Origin: Lactarius indigo | Lineage: Eukaryota > Basidiomycota > Agaricomycetes > Russulales > Russulaceae | Reading direction: 5' to 3' | Length of the DNA stretch: 64,000 bases | NCBI GenBank assembly: GCA_025766275.1 | Contig: JAFKAC010000084.1 | Coordinates: forward strand, 1 to 64,000 | Shown: positions 41,777-50,530 of the stretch, one piece after another | Position numbering within the stretch: position 1 is the first letter of the stretch | How the letters are laid out: the number at the start of each line of letters is the position of its first letter | Notes under the pieces: model-generated | Database searches by the model: none | Seen by the model: the letters and a program-made list of their open reading frames with translations, nothing else | What the model was told of the DNA's origin: nothing | Translations under genes and position numbers: made by a program

Positions 41777-42315
41777 TGTCACGTTTCGGACTTTCTGTGT
41801 TATGGTACGACAGTGATTAGGACCCTTACTGTACCGGTTGCAACTACGGCGGTAAGGTAGATTAGTTGCGGACTTACTTACGGTGATACGGCGGTGCGAT
41901 AGGTGATAAGATACGATAGCTGACTGATGACCGACGCCACTAGTACTGGTACTAGTAGTATTAGGGTTCGCGTTGTTTCTGCGATACGTTGGACGCTTAC
42001 TTACTGTGACTCATAGCGGCGCTTCTAAGCCCGCTCGACTTGTATTTAACCTGCTTTGTGAAGACCAAGATACGCCATCTTGGTCTTCTTGAATCGTCAC
42101 TTGTTTCCTTTTTATTTGCGACTCAATCTCTCTCATCTCTGAATCATAACTTGGTGTCCAACTCCGTTTGTGACAGAATAAGACTAAAGCCTTGCCGGTG
42201 TACCTTCGCGTATTCACTAGGGCAAGTACACGGACCTCCGCGTCGTCGTGTCGAACGCTAAGTTGTTATCGCCTCTCCCGAGCTCAAGTCGAGCTGACGC
42301 TGTGACGGCGTTACA
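41777..42315 (+). repeat. E 5' LTR (539 bp)
   Basis: TGTCACG..GCGTTACA. Contains the CCTTACTGTACCGGTTGCAA module (from about 41823), the palindrome ACTAGTACTGGTACTAGT (41940-41957), TATTTAA (42043), the primer hairpin (42060-42088) and the U5 stem-loop AGCTCAAGTCGAGCT (42281-42295). Confidence 0.96.
42043..42087 (+). promoter_or_regulatory. E core promoter and predicted self-primer
   Basis: TATTTAA at 42043-42049 is followed 34 bp later by ATCTTGGTCTT at 42077-42087. This is the predicted first 11 nt of the transcript, complementary to 42318-42328. A second inverted copy (AAGACCAAGAT) lies just upstream in U3. Confidence 0.75.
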
Positions 42316-42328
42316 TTAAGACCAAGAT
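42316..42328 (+). promoter_or_regulatory. E primer-binding site (self-complementary type)
   Basis: TTAAGACCAAGAT directly after the LTR. AAGACCAAGAT pairs over exactly 11 nt with 42077-42087, and the neighbouring bases do not pair. Confidence 0.78.
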
Positions 42329-42334
42329 CCCATC

Positions 42335-44386
42335 GTGGCTGTAACAACCAGAGACCAGTGGACCAGTTTCCGTCCATATTCGCTCCCAAGAAGAGGAGAA
42401 CGCAACGTCCCCACGCGCTTTTTACAAGCCGCCAATTGGAGGGAAAGGCAAGAAGAGACTGGATACTTCGTCGAGTTTAACGGACCTAGCAGGTTCCGTC
42501 CAGTTGAGTTCAACTTCGATCATTTGTGCTGGGTAGAAGTTGCCTGGAACCCCGTAGACTCCCAGTGGGACGCTATACGACCAGCAGGACCCAGATATCA
42601 GTGCGATATCGACGCACGAGAACTCAATAGCCGCGCCGACTGGGGCCCTGTTGACGGGCAGATACGAGAACATTCCACCGGAGAAGTAGTGTCGGAAGAG
42701 GAAGAACGAAGCCAAGAAGAAGACGAAGAGAGCGAAGGACGAGAGCCAAATCAAACTGAGACCAGCGGAGGAGCAATACAGGACCTCCTCATCGAACGAG
42801 CTGAGTCCGCACATATTACAGAACCCGAACCAATTCACATTAGGTCGCCAGCTATTATGGCAACCTTGACGCAAGCTATGGAGGAAGTCGCCATTGAAGA
42901 AGCACGTGCCATAAGAGCAGAAGCCAGAGACATCCTTATGCCCATCAATCCGGAGACCGGAGTACGAATGACCGCGGACGACGCCGCAATCTTTCGCGCC
43001 ATCGGATCGGACAGGGGAGACCCCCCGTCCGAGCGACGACCAGCTATGGAACTACCTCCCGGGGTAGGAGGACCCAACGGAGATCCGCCACCCCCGCCGG
43101 GAGGAGGAGTACCATTTGATTTACGAGGAACCGAACCACCGCGAGGACCACCCGCTGGACCACCAGGAGGCGGGGGCGGCGGAGGAGGAGGAGGTGGCGG
43201 AGACGCTGGAAGGGGAAGCCATCATAGCGAGAAATTAACCGGCAAGCCACCCTCCATTTTCGATGGAGACAGACTTAAAGTAGACCAATTCCTGACGCAG
43301 TGGCACGTCTACTGGGGCATGAACTTGGACGCCCCTATCATGCGCAACGACTACAGAAGATGCCTTCTGTTCCTGTCATACATCAAAGGCGGAGCGGTCA
43401 GCGAATGGGTCTTGTCCTTCCTGAACTGGCTCAACAGACAAATACAACGAGGAATCAGTCCCTACACCCGTGGTCTATGGGACGCCGTAGCGGACGGTTT
43501 CAGCCAGAGATTCGAAAACACGCTGGAACGCGAACAAGCACAAGCAGTATTACGGAAAGGGCTTAGGATGGTAGGAGAGGACATTGACAAGTACGTCAAT
43601 GATTTCGAACAGCTCGCACGGAAGGCTCATTACCGCCTCGATGAACCACAAACCATCGACCTCTTCACATCGGGTCTGCCGAAGGAACTGTTCAAAAACG
43701 CGTTCCAGTTCGACGACCCGGTCACCTTCGACGATTGGAAGAGGGCCGTACTCAAACGGCAGAAAAACTACATCCATCTCAAAGCGAGGCTTAACGAGTA
43801 CAAAAACACCCCTACACAACCCAAGAAACAGACCGGCAACGCAGGATGGACGCTTCCCCAAAACCTACAACAAACCAACCCCTGGGCCATGGACACCTCG
43901 GCCGATCGTGCCAAGGTACGGCTGGCAGGATCTGAAGACGTCGACTTTAACAAGCTACCCCATCGTGATTGGCAAACGCCACCGTTCCCGCCAAGAGGAG
44001 GACCAGGCGCGAGAGGACGAGGAAGAGGGGGGTCGAGAAGGGACCTAAGGAACGTACTCTGTTACAACTGTCACGCTCCGGGACATCTCTCACGAAATTG
44101 CCCCCATCCGCGCGCACAAGGACATTGGCAAAACGCGCCATCCAGCAGTCGAATGACCGAAACCACGTGGCACCAGGGACCCGTATCACAATACGAGCCC
44201 TCTCTGCCCGGGTACATGACCCCGGCACTGAGCGCAACACCAGCCCCTCAAATTAATGCGGCAAGTACGAAGACGGCAGGAGAACAAGCAAAGGAATGGC
44301 TCACACAGGTGGCCAATAGTACGGACGAAGTAAAGGACCTTATCCTCCAAGATTTGTGGGGGAAAGAGGGTTTTCGGGACGCCTAA
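42335..44386 (+). CDS. E Gag polyprotein (683 aa)
   Basis: Open from GTG 42335-42337 to TAA 44384. An in-frame TAA at 42317 (inside the PBS) rules out an upstream start, so the conserved N-terminal domain (RDQWTSFRPYSLPRRGERNV to CDIDARELNSRADWGPVDGQ) can only be reached from a non-AUG codon or a spliced leader. The first ATG is codon 175 (42857), itself in good context (ATT-ATG-G). Acidic linker, poly-Gly/Pro region around residues 235-295, capsid-like region, CCHC CYNCHAPGHLSRNC at residues 576-589. Confidence 0.92.
   Translation: MAVTTRDQWTSFRPYSLPRRGERNVPTRFLQAANWRERQEETGYFVEFNGPSRFRPVEFNFDHLCWVEVAWNPVDSQWDAIRPAGPRYQCDIDARELNSRADWGPVDGQIREHSTGEVVSEEEERSQEEDEESEGREPNQTETSGGAIQDLLIERAESAHITEPEPIHIRSPAIMATLTQAMEEVAIEEARAIRAEARDILMPINPETGVRMTADDAAIFRAIGSDRGDPPSERRPAMELPPGVGGPNGDPPPPPGGGVPFDLRGTEPPRGPPAGPPGGGGGGGGGGGGDAGRGSHHSEKLTGKPPSIFDGDRLKVDQFLTQWHVYWGMNLDAPIMRNDYRRCLLFLSYIKGGAVSEWVLSFLNWLNRQIQRGISPYTRGLWDAVADGFSQRFENTLEREQAQAVLRKGLRMVGEDIDKYVNDFEQLARKAHYRLDEPQTIDLFTSGLPKELFKNAFQFDDPVTFDDWKRAVLKRQKNYIHLKARLNEYKNTPTQPKKQTGNAGWTLPQNLQQTNPWAMDTSADRAKVRLAGSEDVDFNKLPHRDWQTPPFPPRGGPGARGRGRGGSRRDLRNVLCYNCHAPGHLSRNCPHPRAQGHWQNAPSSSRMTETTWHQGPVSQYEPSLPGYMTPALSATPAPQINAASTKTAGEQAKEWLTQVANSTDEVKDLILQDLWGKEGFRDA
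44368..44374 (+). promoter_or_regulatory. E -1 ribosomal frameshift site GGGTTTT
   Basis: In the Gag frame the bases read GAG GGT TTT, giving the X-XXY-YYZ heptamer G-GGT-TTT, 9 nt before the Gag stop. Pol lies in the -1 frame and overlaps Gag by about 30 nt. The same heptamer is at the same place in A, C, D and G. Confidence 0.75.
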
Positions 44387-47300
44387 ACCCGTCAGTCTGG
44401 GTGAGGGCTCTACAATGTAATTCTGTAATTGTGACAACGCGCTATCGATCTCTACGAATTCCAGTGACTGTCCGAACGAATTACCAAACGACTGAAGCAA
44501 ACGCACTGGTCGACTCCGGAGCGACCGATAACTTTATCAAACCAAGTATGGCAGCCAAGGCAGGAATCCCGGTACAGGCGCTGGAAACGCCCCGCAAAAT
44601 ATGGAACATAGACAATACGGAAAACAAAGCTGGGTTGATCACTCATTACGTTAACCTAGAAGTGAAAACGCGTGGACAGGTGAAGAAAATGACCTTTCTG
44701 GCCACCGACCTCGGAAGCGAGGACATGGTGCTCGGCTATCCCTGGCTGAGCGCCTTCGAACCCACCATCAGCTGGGCTACGGCCACCACACACCCCGACG
44801 TACAACCCGTAGTGCTAGCCACTACGGAGGAACTACTTACCGCATCCACGGTGCGAGCCCTAATCACCGCGGAAAAAGAGGAGATCTTACAAGAACTGCA
44901 TGAGGAAACTTTCGCACGAGCCACGACCTCGACGGAGTTGGCCATATTAGCGAAACAACAGCAGACGGCAGCCGTGTTGCCACCCGAATACGACGAGTTC
45001 AGTAGACTCTTTAACGAGCAGGCCTCACATCGTTTTCCCCCAGCTAGACCGTGGGATCACGCAATTGACTTCAAACCTTCAGCTCCGACGGCCATAGACT
45101 GCAAGATATACCCCATGACACAAAAGGAAGAAGGCGAACTCAGGGAGTTCTTAGACGAAAAACTGAAACAGGGCTACTTGCGCCCCTCCATATCCCCGTA
45201 CGCGTCTTCCTTCTTTTTTATTAAAAAGAAGGACGGAAAACTACGCCCTGTGCAGGACTATCGAGTTATCAACTCACACACCATCCGCAATCAATACCCG
45301 CTACCGCTCATCCAAGACCTCATTCTGGATCTCAGCAACGCTCACATTTATACCAAACTAGACATCCGGTGGGGCTACAACAACATACGCATCCGCGATG
45401 GAGATCAAGAGAAAGCGGCGTTCAAGACCAAATTCGGTCTCTTCGAACCAACGGTCATGTTCTTTGGCCTCACCAACTCTCCGGCCACCTTCCAAGCGAT
45501 GATGAATCACATCTATCGCGACACGATCGCGAAACACGAGCGCCTCGGCACTACGATACGTGTCTATATGGATGATATTGGTATCGCGACTCATTTCGAC
45601 CATGATTTAGCCGCTCATGTCTCGGCCGTCCGAGACGTCCTACGCGTCGCCAAAGAACACGATCTCTACTTCAAGCTTGAGAAGTGCCTTTTCCATCAAC
45701 CGCGAATGGATTACCTGGGGGTAATCCTTGAAAGGGGGGTAACTCGCATGGACCCTGTAAAAGTTCAAGGCATTAAAGACTGGCCAACGCCCACGAAGGT
45801 CAAGGACGTTCGATCCTTCCTGGGCTTCTGTAACTTTTACAGACTTTTCATTCGCGGTTTCGCAAACCACGCAAAGCCGCTGACCAAACTAACACGGAAG
45901 GATGAAGAGTGGAGATGGACGGAAGTAGAAGAAGAGGCATTCAACACCCTGAAACGCCTCGTAACAGAAGAACCGGTACTCGCACATCCAGTCCTCCAGG
46001 ACCCGTTCGAATTAGAGGTCGATGCCTCGGGATACGCGGTGGGAGCCGTACTCCTCCAGAGAAAAGCTGACGGAAAGCGACACCCAATAGGATATTACTC
46101 CGCAACGCTTTCGGAAGCCGAGCGCAACTACGACATCTACGACCTAGAACTACTGGCCATAGTCAAGGCGTTGCGGAACTGGAGACCGCTACTCGCAGGA
46201 GCCCCACACAAGATCAAAATTTACTCGGATCACCTCAACCTGCAATACTGGAAGTCACCGCAGAAAATCAGCAGACGTGTCGCAAGGGAAGTATTAGAAC
46301 TTTCCGAATACGACTTCGAGATTCACCACATCAAAGGGAAGAACAATGGACGAGCAGACGCGTTGTCGCGTCGACCGGACTACGACCAAGGAGCGGGGGA
46401 CAATAGCGAAGTGGTGGTACTGCCACCGGAAGTCTTTGTCCGAGTCACTAATACGGCAAAGACGCTCACCCTCGACCCGAACCTGTTGCAGCCGCGACAT
46501 CAACAAGACGAGGAAGTGATTAAGGTGTGGGTAGACCCCCACCAATTGAAGAAAATACAAGGAGAGTGGTATAAAGACGGCAGGTTCGTAATAACCGGAC
46601 CAGCATCGACGCATCGCGTATTGATCCATGACCACCATGACTTGCCAATACATGGCCATCCCGGGATCGCAAAAACACAACGAATCCTGGAGAGGCATTA
46701 TTGGTGGCCGCGACTGCGCAAAGATGTATACGAATATGTCCAAGGGTGTGCGGAATGTCAACGAAACAAGGTAAACACGCGTCCTATACGAGCGGCACTA
46801 CACCCCATCACACCAGTACTCGATGCGCTGCCCTTTCAAACGGTGGCAATCGACTTCATTACCAAGCTGCCGACATCCGAAGGGCACGACAGCATCCTCA
46901 CCATCACCGACCATGACTGCAGCAAAGCCTCAGTGTTTATACCATGCCGAGAGGAGATAACCGCCGAAGAAACCGCCGCGTTGTACGTCAATCATGTGTT
47001 TAAACGATTCGGACTACCGCGCAAAATCATCAGTGACCGAGACCCCCGCTTCACATCCAAGTTTACAAGGGAGGCATGCCGAATTCTAGGGGTGCAGCAA
47101 AATATATCCACAGCGTATCACCCACGCACCGACGGACAGTCGGAAAGGACCAACCAATGGCTGGAGCAGTATTTACGCTTCTGGGTGAATGAACGCCAAG
47201 ACAACTGGACCACGTATTTGCCAATAGCGGAGTTTGCACACAACAATTGGCCCCACGAGCACACGAAACAGTCGCCGTTCCAACTCCTGATGGGATACGA

Positions 47301-49095
47301 CCCGCGAGCTGATTGGACCGATAAGCCATCCCCTATTCCCCAAGTAACCGCGCGACTGACACGGCTGAAAGAAGCTAGACAGGACGCCCAACGCCTCATG
47401 AAAAAGGCGCAAGAGGCATGGGTGCGCAACAAAGATACGCCCAAATTCCGTATCAATGACCTCGTGTGGTTAGAAGGGAAGCACCTTCGAACCAATCAAC
47501 CCACGGCGAAATTAGCGGCGCGACGCCACGGACCTTTTAGGGTGATCCAGGTGATGTCGCCCTACAATTATCGATTGGAACTTCCCACACAATGGAGCAT
47601 CCATCCAGTGTTCCACATCGATCTTCTCACGCCGTACAAGCAAACTCCCTTACACGGGGAAAACTTCACGCGCCCACCACCAGAACTGATTGATGGAGAA
47701 GAGGAATACGAGGTCGAGGCCATTCTGGACTCTAGGCATTTCGGCAGGGGCAAACGCCTGCAATACCTTGTGAAATGGAAGGGGTATCCAGACTCGGAGA
47801 ATCAGTGGGTCAACAAGGATGACGTCTTTGCGCCAGAAGCGCTCCGCCTATACCAGGAAGCACAAGCGCGGGGGCAACAAGTTAAAACGAACAGCGCAAA
47901 GGTCGAAGGGAGTCAACCCTCTTTCCTCCGCTCTCTCACCTCTCACATGCCTACTTCCCCTCTACGCCATGTCACCCAAGCAGCGCTCCTCGACTCCCTC
48001 GCACAAGACGCCCACGCCCTCTTGGCTGAGGACGACGACACCGAAGTACCCAACCCTCAAATCACACCATGGACGCCTCTTAGACCAGCCGAGGGGCCTA
48101 TCACCGCGCAAGAGTGGGCCCACGTCATCACCAGATTCCCAGACCCCACTACTACCCCCGATGACGAATCCGCCGTCGTCCACGTCTTCAGAAACGACCG
48201 TGGAGAACGCGAGCCGATCGCCGCTATCCCCCCAAGCGACGACCTCATCGGCATTCGCGGAGTTTTCCCGAGCAACGACCAGCGTTCAAGCGCTGATGGA
48301 GTACGAGCTGGAGGGGTGGAGGAGAGTAGCGGCGGAGTGGCAGAAGGAGCAGCTCGACTCCGCAGCGGCCCGACTGAGGGAGATGCGCGAGCGGCGGCAG
48401 CGATGGAGGCAGCTGAGGCTAGCCATGACGACGACGATTACTACCCGGCACGCCACGCCTTCCTTCGAACGAAAAGCGACCCTACTAATCCCCTCATCAC
48501 GCCTTGGCTCGTCTACTCCGACGGGTCCCCCATGTATCGAGGACGTGTGCGCGTGCCTGGCGCCGCCGATCATCGTACGTTCACCGCCGCCGACGACCCC
48601 GCGCATGTCATTGCGCCTGAAGGGTTCCGGGCAAATCGACGACCCCATCACATTCCATACCCCATCACCGGGCCCGACGGAGTAGAGCGGGACGCGTCCC
48701 ACGTCCAACTCATCGGAGGGGCTGACCCCCTCATTCTAGGAGTCATACCGGGCTCACCACACGTCTACGGTAAGCCCTTCTACGCTGAGCCGCACGTGTC
48801 CGCCGCTCTCCGCCCCACATACCCCCACGAAGACCTGGTCGTCTTCGAGGCGGACCGCATCACTGACCGAGCCCTCAACCGAATCAACGACGAGTCACTC
48901 ACGGCTGAGGTTACGCGCTTCCGCGCGGCCAGCTACGAGTTAGACCGACTCCGCGCTCGAGTGGCCCAGCTCCGCGCCATGATCGAATGCGCGCAGGACG
49001 ATCGCCGCGACTCCATTTATCGTCTGGAGCGCGCCACGGCACTCGAGCGTATCGCCGATGAGCAACGCGACTGGCCGGCGAGGGACTTTCGGTGA
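44375..49095 (+). CDS. E Pol polyprotein (about 1570 aa), all motifs intact
   Basis: Residues are counted from the first Pol-frame codon, 44356. Protease LVDSGATDNF (51-60). RT with KLDIRWGYNN (334-343) and YMDD (404-407). RNase H D556, E598, D625, D668. Integrase zinc region H761, H768, C798, C801; DDE D833, D894, E930 (spacing 60 and 35). GPY/F module about 1056-1094. Chromodomain about 1117-1164 with cage residues Y1118, W1141, Y1144, as in HP1-type domains that bind methylated H3K9 (family knowledge). A tail of about 415 residues follows, with a small conserved domain (about 1425-1480) and a coiled coil (about 1515-1575). TGA at 49093. Confidence 0.96.
47969..48685 (+). CDS. E overlapping tail ORF (238 aa, +1 frame of Pol)
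   Basis: ATG at 47969 (CGCC-ATG-T, G at -3) opens at the same codon position as in C, D and G, and the ORF ends at 48685. It is Ser/Thr/Pro-rich with a charged helix YELEGWRRVAAEWQKEQLDS followed by LREMRERRQRW, and C-terminal LRLKGSGQIDDPITF. In the same bases Pol is low-complexity Gly/Ala/Glu. Possible expression routes are internal initiation, leaky scanning or splicing; none can be shown from sequence alone. Confidence 0.5.
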   Translation: MSPKQRSSTPSHKTPTPSWLRTTTPKYPTLKSHHGRLLDQPRGLSPRKSGPTSSPDSQTPLLPPMTNPPSSTSSETTVENASRSPLSPQATTSSAFAEFSRATTSVQALMEYELEGWRRVAAEWQKEQLDSAAARLREMRERRQRWRQLRLAMTTTITTRHATPSFERKATLLIPSSRLGSSTPTGPPCIEDVCACLAPPIIVRSPPPTTPRMSLRLKGSGQIDDPITFHTPSPGPTE

Positions 49096-49111
49096 GTCGG
49101 GGTCTCACGCT

Positions 49112-49124
49112 GAAAAGGGGGTGA
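49112..49124 (+). promoter_or_regulatory. E polypurine tract
   Basis: GAAAAGGGGGTGA lies immediately before the 3' LTR; it is the plus-strand primer of LTR elements. The same motif precedes the 3' LTR in A and C, with small variants in D and G. Confidence 0.85.
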
Positions 49125-49663
49125 TGTCACGTTTCGGACTTTCTGTGTTATGGTACGACAGTGATTAGGACCCTTACTGTACCGGTTGCAACTACGGCGG
49201 TAAGGTAGATTAGTTGCGGACTTACTTACGGTGATACGGCGGTGCGATAGGTGATAAGATACGATAGCTGACTGATGACCGACGCCACTAGTACTGGTAC
49301 TAGTAGTATTAGGGTTCGCGTTGTTTCTGCGATACGTTGGACGCTTACTTACTGTGACTCATAGCGGCGCTTCTAAGCCCGCTCGACTTGTATTTAACCT
49401 GCTTTGTGAAGACCAAGATACGCCATCTTGGTCTTCTTGAATCGTCACTTGTTTCCTTTTTATTTGCGACTCAATCTCTCTCATCTCTGAATCATAACTT
49501 GGTGTCCAACTCCGTTTGTGACAGAATAAGACTAAAGCCTTGCCGGTGTACCTTCGCGTATTCACTAGGGCAAGTACACGGACCTCCGCGTCGTCGTGTC
49601 GAACGCTAAGTTGTTATCGCCTCTCCCGAGCTCAAGTCGAGCTGACGCTGTGACGGCGTTACA
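49125..49663 (+). repeat. E 3' LTR (539 bp)
   Basis: Looks identical to 41777-42315, and translations of chance ORFs in both copies are the same residue for residue. Followed by TSD GACAC. Confidence 0.97.
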
Positions 49664-49670
49664 GACACCT

Positions 49671-50011
49671 TGTCATGCATACGTGACATCATGGTCACAA
49701 CGCGGACACATCACATCGATTGCCAGTGGTATTTCGTTCTTCTGCCAGCTCAATAGCCACGTATCATGAGATTCTGCCAGCTCATTAGGAGCTTCATAAA
49801 TACAGAAAACAGTCACGAAAATCACAGTATGTACGAGTACTTAAGGAGTAGTGTAGAGTAGCACAAAACTTGTCTACTCTTCGTCTTTCAATCTAGTCTG
49901 TTACCTTCTCACTTGTGTGAACAAAGTGCCAAGTCAGCATCTTTTATCTGCCTTAAAAAGTGGAATTCTCAAACACTTGAAAGTCACAGACGGTCAACTG
50001 TAACCGTGACA
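49671..50011 (+). repeat. F 5' LTR (341 bp)
   Basis: TGTCATGCATACG..AACCGTGACA, paired with 57579-57920. Confidence 0.95.
49839..49881 (+). promoter_or_regulatory. F core promoter and predicted self-primer
   Basis: ACTTAAGG at 49839 lies about 32 bp before GTCTACTCTT (49872-49881), which is the reverse complement of 50013-50022. This is a third, unrelated primer sequence with pairing kept (10 nt). Confidence 0.6.
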
Positions 50012-50022
50012 TAAGAGTAGAC
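50012..50022 (+). promoter_or_regulatory. F primer-binding site (self-complementary type)
   Basis: TAAGAGTAGAC directly follows the LTR. AAGAGTAGAC pairs with 49872-49881. Confidence 0.65.
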
Positions 50023-50084
50023 CTCTATCCACTCGCTAGGAGATATGGCACAAAATATCTCTCGAATGCACACTGGCTGACTTG

Positions 50085-50530
50085 CCAGACAACAACTTTG
50101 CTTACATTGAACCCACACACGACTTACAGGACAGTACCAAAAAATGACTGGTACTTAGACGCATGACACCGAACCTCACTGACCTACATGTAACTGACCT
50201 CGTGTGGCAACACCATCAAGGATATATGCCTGAACGTGCACCAGACCCAAGCCTCGATGTTGAATATTTTGAGAGCGAGAACGTGTGGTACAAGGTACTG
50301 TTAGACTACCCTGGCTGGGCCACGTACAACAGTGCACAAGTGGAAAACCCACATCTGTGGGGATTATGAGTTAGGACCGACCCACAACCAACCCCTGTAC
50401 AACTGGCATACACACCAACTGGCAGTTGCATCCCTCAAACGAAAAGGAAAACACAAATTGCCTCAACCACCACCTCCTGCTTTTCACACCTATATCACTC
50501 TGACCATCGTACCAACGACCATGGTGGGTG
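50085..50530 (+). pseudogene. F Gag N-terminal region, broken
   Basis: The frame LADLPDNNFAYIEPTHDLQD runs into a TGA, then from ATG 50163 gives 68 codons (MTPNLTDLHVTDLVWQHHQG to PHLWGL), then TGA and more open sequence up to insertion L. By position it corresponds to the Gag N-terminal domain of the other elements, but I see little sequence similarity. Confidence 0.5.

Larger units (their letters stand above)
41777..49663 (+). mobile_element. Element E: intact, apparently very young Ty3/gypsy chromovirus
   Basis: 7887 bp with TSD GACAC at 41772-41776 and 49664-49668. The two 539-bp LTRs show no difference that I can find. Gag and Pol are both open, and every catalytic residue checked (protease, RT, RNase H, integrase) is present. 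It is the best candidate for an active element in the window. It inserted 2 bp from the 5' end of F. Confidence 0.97.

Noticed and set aside
42040..42261. 73-aa ORF repeated exactly at 49388-49609
   Set aside because: It lies wholly inside the identical LTRs of E and covers TATA, primer hairpin and U5, so it is not a gene.
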